Source: Clostridiaceae bacterium (lineage in GTDB: Bacteria; Bacillota; Clostridia; Lachnospirales; Lachnospiraceae). From it: 64,000 nt of DNA. Positions 10,063-19,446 of this stretch are shown here, in pieces. The translations under genes were made by a program, and so were the position numbers. Numbering within the stretch: position 1 is the stretch's first letter; the number at the start of each line of letters is the position of its first letter. The notes under the pieces were generated by a model. The model did no database searches, was not told the DNA's origin, and saw only the letters and a program-made list of their open reading frames with translations. The stretch is from assembly GCA_009911065.1 (NCBI GenBank), contig QXWR01000005.1, forward strand, positions 1 through 64,000, in the 5' to 3' direction.

Positions 10063-11320
10063 ACAACTTGGAATCAGCAAAAGGGTTCTTGAATTTGGAT
10101 GGGAAACCGAAAAAAAATTAAAAGAACGTTTTGAAAAAATTGACCAGACGGCAGAATATAACCAGATGAAGGTGATTCATGCCATGCAAAAGGCGCAGGT
10201 CAGTGAGATTCATTTTGCCGCTACAACGGGATATGGGTATAACGATTTGGGAAGAGATGTGTTGGAACAGGTGTATGCCAATACATTTTTTGGAGAGGAC
10301 GCCCTTGTGCGGCCACAGCTGATGAGCGGAACCCATGCCCTTTGCGTGGCCTTGTCGGGCAATTTAAGGCCAGGAGACGAGCTTTTATCCCCTGTTGGAA
10401 AGCCTTATGACACCCTGGAGGAGGTAATTGGAATCCGGGATTCTGTAGGCTCTTTAAAGGAATATGGAGTGACTTACCGGCAGGTGGATTTGTTACCGGA
10501 TGGTTCCTTTGATTACGAAGGAATCAAACATGCCATACATGAAAAAACAAAACTTGTGACCATCCAGCGGTCCAAAGGATACGATACCCGTCCCACTCTT
10601 TCAGTAGAAAAAATCGGAGAGCTGATTGCTTTTATCAAACAGCAAAAACCAGATGTAATCTGTATGGTAGATAATTGCTATGGAGAATTTGTGGAACGAA
10701 CGGAACCCACCCAGGTAGGAGCAGATCTGATGGTAGGCTCTCTCATCAAAAATCCAGGAGGCGGGCTTGCCCCCATTGGCGGCTATATTGTGGGACGAAA
10801 AGACTGTGTGGAGCGGGCTTCCTTCCGTCTTAGCGCTCCAGGGCTTGGAAAAGAAATAGGGGCAAGTCTTGGACTGAATCAGTCTCTTTTTCAGGGACTG
10901 TTTCTGGCGCCCACGGTGGTGGCCGGAGCCTTAAAAGGAGCTATTTTTGCCGCCAATATTTATGAACAGCTTGGTTTTCCAGTAGTGCCAAATGGGACGG
11001 AGTCCAGACATGATATTATTCAGGCAGTGACCTTAAAAACGCCAGAAGCAGTTATTGCTTTTTGTCAGGGGATTCAGGCAGCAGCGCCTGTGGACAGCTA
11101 TGTGGCTCCTGAGCCATGGGAGATGCCGGGATATGACGCGCCTGTGATTATGGCAGCAGGCGCATTTGTGCAGGGTTCGTCTATTGAATTAAGTGCTGAC
11201 GGCCCTATGAAAGAGCCTTATGCCGTGTATTTTCAGGGAGGGTTGACTTGGTATCATGCAAAGTTAGGCATTTTAATGTCCCTTCAAAAACTTGCCGACA
11301 AAGGAATTGTAAGGGTGTAA
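10040..11320 (+). CDS. PLP-dependent methionine gamma-lyase-like / aluminium resistance family protein
   Basis: A 426-residue fold-type I PLP enzyme of the family often annotated as methionine gamma-lyase-like or aluminium resistance protein. The substrate is not known from sequence. The likely PLP-binding lysine is in GSLIKNPGGG, and the cofactor-binding pattern is visible at MSGTHA and VDNCYGEF. I chose ATG 10040 because it lies 10 bases after GGAAAGGA; a TTG six bases upstream is too close. It overlaps the end of miaA by 23 bases and closes the operon. The following 171 bp hold no strong terminator. Confidence 0.85.
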   Translation: MELEQMYEQLGISKRVLEFGWETEKKLKERFEKIDQTAEYNQMKVIHAMQKAQVSEIHFAATTGYGYNDLGRDVLEQVYANTFFGEDALVRPQLMSGTHALCVALSGNLRPGDELLSPVGKPYDTLEEVIGIRDSVGSLKEYGVTYRQVDLLPDGSFDYEGIKHAIHEKTKLVTIQRSKGYDTRPTLSVEKIGELIAFIKQQKPDVICMVDNCYGEFVERTEPTQVGADLMVGSLIKNPGGGLAPIGGYIVGRKDCVERASFRLSAPGLGKEIGASLGLNQSLFQGLFLAPTVVAGALKGAIFAANIYEQLGFPVVPNGTESRHDIIQAVTLKTPEAVIAFCQGIQAAAPVDSYVAPEPWEMPGYDAPVIMAAGAFVQGSSIELSADGPMKEPYAVYFQGGLTWYHAKLGILMSLQKLADKGIVRV

Positions 11321-11491
11321 AAAAGATTCATTCTGGCAGATATTACCAAAATGTAAACTCTTTCTAAAACTTCCATATTTCTGTATACACGTCTCTGTTT
11401 TTGTGATAGAATAAGCAAAAGTGTCATCTTTTCCTTATTTTATCTGCGTACCTGGAGAGTCGCGAAGAGAGGAACAGGAAGAGAACGAACC

Positions 11492-12178
11492 ATGAAAATG
11501 AAAGAGATTCCCAATGAGAACAGGCCATATGAGCGGTGTGAGAAGGATGGTCCGGAGCATTTAAGCGACTCGGAGCTTTTATCGGTTTTAATCCGCACCG
11601 GCTCTCAAGAACAAAATTCTCTTGAGCTTGCCTCCAGTATTCTTGCCTTAAATTACCCAGACGACGGTATGCTGGGCCTTATGCATCTTACGTTTCCAAA
11701 GCTGACTTCCCTAAAAGGAATCGGCAGAGTGAAAGCCGTTCAGCTTCTGTGTGTGGGAGAGATATCAAAGCGAATCTGGAAGCGGAAGGCAAGGGAGAAT
11801 CAGACGGCATTTTGCAGTCCAAAAGCTGTGGCGGAATATTTTCAGGAAGATATGCGCCATCTGCGTCAGGAACAGTTCTATATTATGTTGTTTGACACAA
11901 AACAGAAGCTGATTCGGGATGTTCTCATTTCCAAAGGAACGGTGAATGCTTCCCTTGCTTCGCCCAGGGAGATTTTTATTCAAGCGCTGAAATATGAAGC
12001 GGTAAGCCTGATTTTGGTACACAACCATCCCAGCGGAGACCCCAGTCCCAGCAAACAGGATATTGTCCTCACTCAAAAAGTTTATGAGGCAGGAAGCTTG
12101 ATTGGGATTGGTCTCTTGGACCATGTTGTTATTGGAGAACATTCTTATGTAAGTATGAAAGAACGGGGATTGATTTAG
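11492..12178 (+). CDS. radC: RadC-family MPN/JAMM domain protein
   Basis: A 228-residue RadC homologue. The N-terminal helix-hairpin-helix region (about 1-100) contains LTSLKGIGRVKA. The C-terminal JAMM metalloprotease-like domain ends with HNHPSGDPSPSKQD, the metal-binding HxHxSGDxxPSxxD motif. The family's biochemical role is unsettled and the old link to recombinational repair is not supported. The mreC start codon follows the radC stop directly, so the two are cotranscribed. A weak candidate -10 (TAGAAT, 11407-11412) precedes it. Confidence 0.93.
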   Translation: MKMKEIPNENRPYERCEKDGPEHLSDSELLSVLIRTGSQEQNSLELASSILALNYPDDGMLGLMHLTFPKLTSLKGIGRVKAVQLLCVGEISKRIWKRKARENQTAFCSPKAVAEYFQEDMRHLRQEQFYIMLFDTKQKLIRDVLISKGTVNASLASPREIFIQALKYEAVSLILVHNHPSGDPSPSKQDIVLTQKVYEAGSLIGIGLLDHVVIGEHSYVSMKERGLI

Positions 12179-13039
12179 ATGGAATCAAAGCGCAGTAAAT
12201 ATATTCTGATTGGCATGTCGATGTTCTGCATCCTGTTGATTATGATCACGTCTTTTCGAGACAGCTTTCTGGACCCCTTGCGTACCGGTGTGGGATATTT
12301 CCTGATTCCGGTACAGTCCGGAGTCAATCGGGCAGGAACTCTGATTTATAATGAAATTACAGATTACAACCAGTTTAAAGGGGCTGTGGAAGAGAATAAA
12401 CAGCTGCACAACCGAATTGACGAGCTTGTGGAAGAGAACACAAGGCTGCAGTCAGAACAGTTTGAGCTGCAGCGGCTGCGGGAACTGTATCAGTTAGATC
12501 AGGATTATCAGCAATATAAAAAAATCGGCGCCCGTGTCATTGCCAAAGATTCCGGGGCCTGGTTTCAGGTTTTTCGAATTAACAAAGGGTCAGCAGACGG
12601 GGTGAGAGTCGATGCCAATGTGATAGCTGGCGGCGGTCTGGTGGGAATTGTGACGGATGTGGGCGCCAACTATGCTACGGTCCGGACGATTATTGACGAT
12701 GTAAGCCGGGTTCACGGCATGGCCCAGCAGTCTGGTGATTCCTGTTTTGTGGAAGGAGATCTGACTCTGTTTTCAGAAGGGCGTTTAAGGCTTACCAAAA
12801 TCACCAAAGACGGAGATGTAAAAGAAGGAGATCGGATTGTTACATCCAATATTAGTTCCAAATACCTTCCGGGAATCCTGATTGGATATGCAAAAGACAT
12901 TACCACAGACGACACACGCCTTACCAAATCCGGCTATTTGATTCCCACAGCAAAATTCAACAATCTTCAGGAAGTGCTGGTGATTTTGGAACTGAAAGAA
13001 GATTTTGCAGGAGAAGAACAACAGGGAGAGCAGGAATGA
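12179..13039 (+). CDS. mreC: Rod shape-determining protein MreC
   Basis: A 286-residue bitopic protein of the elongasome. A membrane helix lies at about residues 9-25, then a coiled coil (about 65-110, rich in Glu, Leu and Gln), then the two beta-barrel domains with GVRVDANVIAGGGLVG and a C-terminal LLVxLE-type strand (EVLVILEL). It abuts radC and overlaps mreD by 4 bp. No mreB lies between radC and mreC, where it is often found, so MreB must be encoded elsewhere or be absent. The acidic C-tail (EDFAGEEQQGEQE) is short. Confidence 0.95.
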   Translation: MESKRSKYILIGMSMFCILLIMITSFRDSFLDPLRTGVGYFLIPVQSGVNRAGTLIYNEITDYNQFKGAVEENKQLHNRIDELVEENTRLQSEQFELQRLRELYQLDQDYQQYKKIGARVIAKDSGAWFQVFRINKGSADGVRVDANVIAGGGLVGIVTDVGANYATVRTIIDDVSRVHGMAQQSGDSCFVEGDLTLFSEGRLRLTKITKDGDVKEGDRIVTSNISSKYLPGILIGYAKDITTDDTRLTKSGYLIPTAKFNNLQEVLVILELKEDFAGEEQQGEQE

Positions 13040-13542
13040 AGCGGATTATCTTAAATGTGTTGCTGATGCTTCTGGCCTTTACCGTCCAGAACGGCATTTT
13101 CCCTCTGCTGCCATTTCTGGCGGCATCTCCCAACCTGCTGTTGATTTTTACCTTTTCTTTTGGTTTTATTTATGGAAAAGAAGCAGGCATGTGGTATGGA
13201 CTTTTGGCAGGTATTTTGTTGGATCTGTTTTACAGCGGCCCGTTTGGATTTTACACCTTATTGTATATTTATATTGGCTACGCCAACGGAATCTGTACCC
13301 GGTATTATTATGAAGATTACATTACCCTGCCGTTGATTTTAAGTCTCGTCAATGAACTTGCCTATAACTGTTATATTTATATTTTCAGTTTTCTTATACG
13401 AAACCGGTTGGATTTTCTCTATTATTTTTGGGAGATCATTCTTCCGGAGACCATTTTTACAGTAGTAGCCACCTTATTGCTGTATCGGTCATTTTTGTTT
13501 ACCAACCGAAGGCTGGAGGAACTGGAAAAAAGGAGAGATTGA
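13036..13542 (+). CDS. mreD: Rod shape-determining protein MreD
   Basis: A 168-residue integral membrane protein with about five hydrophobic helices, the usual size and topology of MreD. It is expected to work with MreC, RodA and PBP2 in lateral wall synthesis. The ATG overlaps the mreC stop (ATGA), so translation is probably coupled. The C-terminus is charged (RRLEELEKRRD). Assignment rests on topology, size and position between mreC and PBP2. Confidence 0.9.
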   Translation: MKRIILNVLLMLLAFTVQNGIFPLLPFLAASPNLLLIFTFSFGFIYGKEAGMWYGLLAGILLDLFYSGPFGFYTLLYIYIGYANGICTRYYYEDYITLPLILSLVNELAYNCYIYIFSFLIRNRLDFLYYFWEIILPETIFTVVATLLLYRSFLFTNRRLEELEKRRD

Positions 13543-13548
13543 GAAAGG

Positions 13549-16428
13549 ATGTTTAAGGATTTACTGGAAATACTGAAGGAGTTAATCCACAGGATTGCCG
13601 GCTCCCGGCTGTTTGCTCTGGCTGCTACGTTTACCGCCATGTTCGTCATCTTGATTGTCAAGCTTTTTCGTCTTCAGATTGTAGATGGAGAGGACTATTT
13701 AAGCGATTATGAAAGGCTGACTCAGAAAGAGGTTTCCATTCCCGGCACCAGGGGAGATATCTATGATTGTAATGGTTATCTTCTTGCCTACAATGAACCT
13801 GCCTATTCAGTGACGATTCAGGATATTGGCGCTTATCCGGATTCCGCCTCCATGAATGCCATGCTCCTTCGGCTGGTTCGAATTTTGAAAAAACATGGCT
13901 GTTCCATTCAGGGAAAACTGGAAATCGGGCTGGATGAAAGCGGGCGAATGATCTATACCAGCAGTTCGGAATCAGCGCGGCTGCGTTTTTTAAGGGATTA
14001 TTATGGTCTTCGTTCTGTGGACAGCTTAAATTCTCCGGATGGAAAATATCCTACAGCAGTTAGCCCGCGGGAACTTTTACAGGACCGATGGCAGCGGTAT
14101 AAACTGGATGAGATGAAAGATGAACGGGATAATCCGTTGATTTTAACGGAAGAAGAGGCCCTGGATATTTTTAATATCCGCTACACCATGTCTCTTACCG
14201 CCTACAAAAAATACGAACCAATTTCCATAACTTCTCATGTGGATGAAGAGACCACAGTGGAAATTATGGAAAATATGGACCAGCTTCAGGGAGTGAATAT
14301 TGAAGAAACTACAGTGCGGGTATACAATGACAGCATTTATTTTGCCCCCATTATTGGATATACAGGCAAAATGCAGGAAGAACACCTGGAAGAACTGAAA
14401 AAGGAAAATCCACAGTATGAATTGAATGATATTGTAGGCCGCACAGGAATTGAATATAAGATGGAGACGAAGCTTCAGGGAGGAAAAGGATACCGGAATC
14501 TGATTGTCAATAATGTGGGGAGCATTATGGAGGTGGTATCCGAAACCAAGCCGACAACCGGCGATGATATTTATTTAACCATTGACCGGGATCTTCAGAT
14601 TGGCATTTATCATCTGATTGAACAGCAGTTAGCTGGTATTTTGGTGGACAAGCTGAAAAACTATGATGTGGAAGTAACCAGCGGCACAGATGCTTCCAAG
14701 ATTGAGCTTCCGATTAAAAGCGCTTATTTTCAGCTGATTAACAACAATGTGCTTTCTTTAAATGCCATGGCTGCCCAAGACGCCACTCCCATTGAACAGG
14801 AGATTTACAGCAATTTTCTCTCCAACAAGGAGCGTATCTTAGAACAGCTTCGGCAGGAGCTGATGAGTCCACATGCTACCATAATGAAAGATCTTCCAAG
14901 AGACATGGTGGCATATATGGTTTATATTTACACCTATCTCTCTGGTGAGACGGTTGGAATTGTAAAGCGGGACAGCATTGACACCAACAGCGATGCTTAT
15001 CTTGCATGGAAAAGCGATGAAATCAGCCTGAGGGATTATCTTTATGCTGGTATTGCCGATAACTGGATTGATACCACACAACTGGATATTGGAAATAAGT
15101 ATTCCAATGCAGATACCATCTATGAAGTTCTGGTAGATACAGTGCTCCAGGATCTTCGGGAGGACACAAAGTTTGACAAACAGATCTGCAGATATCTGGT
15201 GAATGATGAAATTATTACCGGAAGACAGCTTTGTCTGGCTCTTTATGCCCAGGGAGTTCTTCCTTACGACGAACAACAGGTACATCTTCTGAATACCAAC
15301 GGAGATAATTATGCCTATACCTTTTTAATAGATCGTATTTCCAACATTGACATTACTCCGGCACAGCTGGCCCTGGACCCCTGTACCGGCAGTGTGGTAA
15401 TCACAGATGTAAATACAGGAAAGGTGAAAGCTTTGGTCACATACCCAAGCTATGACAACAACCGGCTTTCCGGAACTGTAGATGCCACCTATTTCAATCA
15501 ATTGCAGGAAGATTTATCTCTTCCTATGTACAACAATGCGACACAGGCTCAGAAAGCTCCAGGTTCCACTTTTAAGCCAATCACAGCTATCGCCGGCATT
15601 GAGGAAGGTGTTGTCAGTTTAGAGGAAACCATTGACTGTACCGGAGTTTATGATGAAGTGACGCCAGATATTAAATGCTGGATTTACTGGGGCAAACATG
15701 GTCCTTTGAATCTGGTAGGCGGCATACAAAATTCCTGCAACTATTATTTTGCAGAGGTGGCCCACCGGCTGTCTACAGATGCAAACGGAGTGTACTCAAC
15801 CGAGCGCGGGCTGGAAGCCCTGCGGAAATACGCCTCTATGTTTGGTCTTGACCGGCCTTCCGGAATTGAGATTTCTGAGCTGGAACCAAAGATGTCCACA
15901 GAGGACCCTGAGCGTTCTGCCATGGGACAGGGAACCAACAAGTATTCCAATATTCAGCTGTCCCGCTATGTGGCTGCTCTGGCGAACCGGGGAACGGTAT
16001 TTGATTTAAGCTTGCTGGATAAGCGGACCAATTCAGAAGGCCAGCTGTTAGAAGACTATACGCCAAAAGTAAGCGGACGTATAGAGATTCAGCCGTCTAC
16101 CTGGGATGCAGTGCAGCAGGGAATGTACAATGTAATTTATGAAAGCAGCTCCAAGCGGATTTTCCGTGACCTGGAGGTGGAGATTGCCGGCAAGACCGGT
16201 ACGGCACAGGAGGATAAAACCCGTGGAAATCACGCATTCTTTATTTCCTATGGGCCTTATACAAACCCGGAAATCTGCGTGACAACCAATATCCCTTATG
16301 GATATTCTTCTGCCAATGCCGCTTCTCTGGCAAAGAATGTATACCAGTTTTATTATGGATATACAGAATTGGATTACATTCTGGATCATGGCGCATTGGG
16401 GGTTTCTAATGTTACGATTGGAGACTAA
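13549..16428 (+). CDS. mrdA: Penicillin-binding protein 2 (elongasome transpeptidase) with large insertion
   Basis: A class B PBP that crosslinks peptidoglycan with RodA during elongation. One membrane helix (about 18-40) precedes the pedestal domain (GTRGDIYDCNG). The transpeptidase has the catalytic Ser673 in STFK, the SxN motif SCN near 730, and KTGT at about 882-885. At 959 residues it is much longer than the usual 600-720. The extra length lies between the start of the transpeptidase (TIDRDLQ near 345) and DPCTGSVVITDVNTGK (near 608), about 250 residues with no feature I recognise. It follows mreD after 6 bp and precedes minC. Confidence 0.95.
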   Translation: MFKDLLEILKELIHRIAGSRLFALAATFTAMFVILIVKLFRLQIVDGEDYLSDYERLTQKEVSIPGTRGDIYDCNGYLLAYNEPAYSVTIQDIGAYPDSASMNAMLLRLVRILKKHGCSIQGKLEIGLDESGRMIYTSSSESARLRFLRDYYGLRSVDSLNSPDGKYPTAVSPRELLQDRWQRYKLDEMKDERDNPLILTEEEALDIFNIRYTMSLTAYKKYEPISITSHVDEETTVEIMENMDQLQGVNIEETTVRVYNDSIYFAPIIGYTGKMQEEHLEELKKENPQYELNDIVGRTGIEYKMETKLQGGKGYRNLIVNNVGSIMEVVSETKPTTGDDIYLTIDRDLQIGIYHLIEQQLAGILVDKLKNYDVEVTSGTDASKIELPIKSAYFQLINNNVLSLNAMAAQDATPIEQEIYSNFLSNKERILEQLRQELMSPHATIMKDLPRDMVAYMVYIYTYLSGETVGIVKRDSIDTNSDAYLAWKSDEISLRDYLYAGIADNWIDTTQLDIGNKYSNADTIYEVLVDTVLQDLREDTKFDKQICRYLVNDEIITGRQLCLALYAQGVLPYDEQQVHLLNTNGDNYAYTFLIDRISNIDITPAQLALDPCTGSVVITDVNTGKVKALVTYPSYDNNRLSGTVDATYFNQLQEDLSLPMYNNATQAQKAPGSTFKPITAIAGIEEGVVSLEETIDCTGVYDEVTPDIKCWIYWGKHGPLNLVGGIQNSCNYYFAEVAHRLSTDANGVYSTERGLEALRKYASMFGLDRPSGIEISELEPKMSTEDPERSAMGQGTNKYSNIQLSRYVAALANRGTVFDLSLLDKRTNSEGQLLEDYTPKVSGRIEIQPSTWDAVQQGMYNVIYESSSKRIFRDLEVEIAGKTGTAQEDKTRGNHAFFISYGPYTNPEICVTTNIPYGYSSANAASLAKNVYQFYYGYTELDYILDHGALGVSNVTIGD

Positions 16429-16500
16429 TGGTCTGATTGATTTTCTTTGATTTACAGAAGAAAGGCGCTTTTTATTGCCTTTCAGAAAGAGGGGAGTAAG

Positions 16501-17166
16501 TTGAAAAGCAGAGTAGTGATCAAAAGCAGCAAGTCCGGAATGAGTGTGATCCTGGACCCGGATTGTACTTTCGAGGAGCTTTTGTCCGATATTGCAGTCA
16601 AATTCAGAGAAAGCGCCCGTTTTTGGGGCAGCGTTCAGATGGCTCTAATGCTGGAAGGGAGGGAACTGACTGCAGGAGAAGAATTTCAGATTGTAAATAC
16701 AATTACAGAAAATTCCAGCATTGATATTCTCTGCCTGATTGACAATGATGCCAATCGAATTGAGCGGTGTGAGAAGGCGTTGAATCAAAAGCTAATGGAG
16801 TTATCTTACCGGACCGGACAATTTTACCGGGGAGATCTTCACCGGGGAGAGTCCATAGACTCTGAGGCAAGCATTGTGATTATTGGTGATGTACTTCATG
16901 GAGCACGGGTAACAGCCAGAGGCAACATTATCATACTGGGAGCTTTAAAGGGTTCGGTTCATGCAGGAATTTCAGGCAACGAGGAAGCTGTGGTGGTAGC
17001 CCTGGAGATGGCTCCGTTACAGATTAAAATCGGGGCATGTAGTCATCAATATGGGGACAAAGGCCGAAAACTGGGCAGAGGAGCTATGACTGCTTGTGTC
17101 GAAAATGGGGATATTTGTACGAAAGCAATAAAAAAAAGCTTTTTAAGTATGATAAATTTCAATTAA
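16501..17166 (+). CDS. minC: Septum site-determining protein MinC
   Basis: The FtsZ-inhibiting partner of MinD. I start it at TTG 16501, which follows AGAGGGGAG at good spacing, giving 221 residues; an in-frame start 54 bases upstream lacks a ribosome-binding site and overlaps the PBP2 trailer. The N-terminal domain (about 1-100) is followed by the C-terminal beta-helix that binds MinD, visible as the repeated IVIIGDVLHGARVTARGNIIILG type strands. It leads the minC-minD-minE order seen in many Clostridia. Confidence 0.9.
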   Translation: MKSRVVIKSSKSGMSVILDPDCTFEELLSDIAVKFRESARFWGSVQMALMLEGRELTAGEEFQIVNTITENSSIDILCLIDNDANRIERCEKALNQKLMELSYRTGQFYRGDLHRGESIDSEASIVIIGDVLHGARVTARGNIIILGALKGSVHAGISGNEEAVVVALEMAPLQIKIGACSHQYGDKGRKLGRGAMTACVENGDICTKAIKKSFLSMINFN

Positions 17167-17231
17167 CACTGGAAAAAGTTTAAAAAATAAGGTAAAATGT
17201 AGATGTGTAATTATTTTTCAGGAGGCGTTCT

Positions 17232-18023
17232 ATGAGTGAAGTCATTGTAATTACTTCTGGAAAAGGCGGGGTCGGCAAGACCACCACCACAGCCAACATT
17301 GGAACCGGACTGGCCCTTTTGGGCTTCCATACGGTATTGATTGACACAGATATCGGACTTCGGAACCTGGATGTGGTTATGGGATTGGAAAACCGGATTA
17401 TTTATAATCTGGTAGATGTGGTGGAAGGTAATTGCCGGATGAAACAAGCCCTGATAAAAGACAAAAGATATCCGAATCTTTATCTGCTTCCGTCTGCTCA
17501 GACGCGGGACAAGACAGCAGTAAATCCAGGTCAGATGCGTAAGCTGACTGAAGATTTAAGAGAAGATTTTGATTATATCTTGCTGGACTGCCCTGCTGGT
17601 ATTGAACAGGGATTTCAAAATGCCATTGCCGGCGCGGACCGTGCGTTGGTAGTAACCACTCCGGAAGTTTCAGCCATCCGGGATGCAGACCGGATTATCG
17701 GTCTTTTGGAGGCAGCAGATATGCGGGAAGTGGACCTGATTATCAACCGGATACGCATGGATATGGTGCGGAGGGGAGATATGATGTCCATAGAAGATGT
17801 GGCGGATATTCTTGCAGTGAATATTATCGGCGCAGTCCCGGATGATGAGGATATCGTAGTTTCAACCAACCAGGGAGAACCTTTGGTAGATACGGATTCC
17901 CTTGCCGGACAGGCTTTTTTGAATATCTGTAAACGGATTATGGGAGAACCAGTTCCTCTTTTGGACCTGAATCCTCAGCGCGGCCTGCTGGTTCGGCTTT
18001 CCGACTTCCTGAAACGGGCATAG
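17232..18023 (+). CDS. minD: Septum site-determining ATPase MinD
   Basis: A 263-residue deviant-Walker ATPase that carries MinC to the membrane and oscillates under MinE. The P-loop is GKGGVGKTT near the N-terminus, with the switch I and II signatures LIDTDIGLRNLD and DYILLDCPAGIEQGF. The C-terminal amphipathic membrane-targeting helix is present (LLVRLSDFLKRA). The ribosome-binding site is AGGAGG. minE follows after 11 bp. Confidence 0.98.
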   Translation: MSEVIVITSGKGGVGKTTTTANIGTGLALLGFHTVLIDTDIGLRNLDVVMGLENRIIYNLVDVVEGNCRMKQALIKDKRYPNLYLLPSAQTRDKTAVNPGQMRKLTEDLREDFDYILLDCPAGIEQGFQNAIAGADRALVVTTPEVSAIRDADRIIGLLEAADMREVDLIINRIRMDMVRRGDMMSIEDVADILAVNIIGAVPDDEDIVVSTNQGEPLVDTDSLAGQAFLNICKRIMGEPVPLLDLNPQRGLLVRLSDFLKRA

Positions 18024-18034
18024 GAGGGCAGTGA

Positions 18035-18313
18035 ATGAGACGGATGTTTCGTTTCCACAAAAGTAATTCTGGAGAAATTGCCAGAAGCCGTCTGAAACTA
18101 GTGCTGATGTCCGATCAATCCGGATGCAGCATGGGGCTTCTGGAGGGAATCCGGGAAGAATTGATTGGTGTCTTGTCACGCTATATGGAGTTTGATTCCG
18201 GGAAAGTAGATCTTTGTCTGACCCGAATGGAATGTGCAGGAACAAAGGAACCTGTGCCAGCCCTTTCGGCAAGAATACCAATCCGACGGTTTACCGACAT
18301 GAGGAAGGAATAA
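18035..18313 (+). CDS. minE: Cell division topological specificity factor MinE
   Basis: A 92-residue MinE. The N-terminal part (RRMFRFHKSNSGEIARSRLK) carries the membrane- and MinD-interacting helix, followed by the RLKLVLMSDQSG strand typical of the family and the dimerisation domain. MinE drives release of MinD from the membrane. Having MinE means a Min oscillator rather than the DivIVA/MinJ system of Bacillus. Its stop TAA shares one base with the rodA ATG. Confidence 0.93.
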   Translation: MRRMFRFHKSNSGEIARSRLKLVLMSDQSGCSMGLLEGIREELIGVLSRYMEFDSGKVDLCLTRMECAGTKEPVPALSARIPIRRFTDMRKE

Positions 18314-19431
18314 TGCTTTTTGATTATGAATTTAAGAATTACAATTATCGCCTGATTCTTTATATACTTAGTCTCAATATTTTGGGTGTGCTGGTGATCA
18401 ACAGCGCCACCGGTCAGGACAGCGCTCAAGTAAATAAGCAGATTATGGGGATTGTCGTGGGGCTTTTACTGGCGGTTAGTATCTCACTGTTTGATTATCA
18501 CCGGATTACTGCTCTGGCAACGTTTATTTATATTGGCTGTGTGGTTGGCCTTCTCGCTGTGCTCTTTTTTGGCGAAAATGTAAACAATGCCACCCGATGG
18601 CTGAAATTGCCTGGAATTGGCCAGATTCAGCCATCGGAATTTGTCAAGGTAGGTGTAATTGTGTTTTTTGCCTGGTTTTTTAACAAAAAGCAGGCAAAAC
18701 TCAATTATCTTACGACCCTGTTGCTGGCAGGCATACTGCTGTTAGTGATTTTTGGGTTGATATATGAAGAACCAGATCTCTCTACTGGTCTGGTTATTAT
18801 CTTTGTTTTTACCTGTATGTTATTTGCCGCCGGGTTAAGTTATCGTTGGATTTTTGGAGCAATGGCGGTGTTGATTCCCATAGGGGGATTGTTTATTTAT
18901 CTGCTTCAGTATGATAAGGTTCCTTTTCTAAAAGGATATCAAGCCCGACGGATTTTAGCATTTTTCTTCAAAGAGGAGTATGCGGAGGCAAATCTTCAGC
19001 AGGATAATTCCATTATGGCCATCGGTTCCGGCATGCTTCACGGCAAAGGACTTAACTATACAGCCAATTCGGTAAAAAATGGAAATTTCCTGTCAGAGGA
19101 GCAGACGGATTTTATCTTTGCCGTTATCGGTGAGGAGCTTGGTTTTGTGGGGTGTACCGCAGTGATTATCCTGATTGCCCTGATTGTCTATGAATGCCTG
19201 ATTATGGCAGCACGGACAAAAGATATGGCAGGACGGCTGTTATGCGTGGGAATGGCGGCTTTGCTGGCATTTCAGAGTTTTGCTAATATTGCTGTGGCCA
19301 CAGGGGTATTTCCCAATACCGGTCTACCGCTTCCCTTTATCAGCTATGGGGTCAGTTCTCTGATCAGTATGTATAGCGGGATTGGATTAGCCCTTAATGT
19401 TGGACTTCAAAGAAAAATCAGTAACTATTAA
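18313..19431 (+). CDS. rodA: SEDS-family glycosyltransferase RodA/FtsW
   Basis: A 372-residue polytopic membrane protein with about ten helices, the peptidoglycan glycosyltransferase partner of a class B PBP. Diagnostic SEDS segments are RWLKLPGIGQIQPSEFVKV, QQDNSIMAIGSG and the C-terminal NTGLPLPFISYGVSSL. I start at ATG 18313, which overlaps the minE stop and follows GAGGAAGGA; the longer in-frame extension lies inside minE. Its place after the PBP2 and min genes argues for the elongation paralogue RodA. Confidence 0.93.
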   Translation: MLFDYEFKNYNYRLILYILSLNILGVLVINSATGQDSAQVNKQIMGIVVGLLLAVSISLFDYHRITALATFIYIGCVVGLLAVLFFGENVNNATRWLKLPGIGQIQPSEFVKVGVIVFFAWFFNKKQAKLNYLTTLLLAGILLLVIFGLIYEEPDLSTGLVIIFVFTCMLFAAGLSYRWIFGAMAVLIPIGGLFIYLLQYDKVPFLKGYQARRILAFFFKEEYAEANLQQDNSIMAIGSGMLHGKGLNYTANSVKNGNFLSEEQTDFIFAVIGEELGFVGCTAVIILIALIVYECLIMAARTKDMAGRLLCVGMAALLAFQSFANIAVATGVFPNTGLPLPFISYGVSSLISMYSGIGLALNVGLQRKISNY

Positions 19432-19446
19432 AGGAGGGGTTTACTT

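Noticed and set aside
18214-18312. Longer N-terminus for rodA
   Set aside because: The extra 33 codons lie wholly inside minE, and the ATG at 18313 has its own ribosome-binding site.
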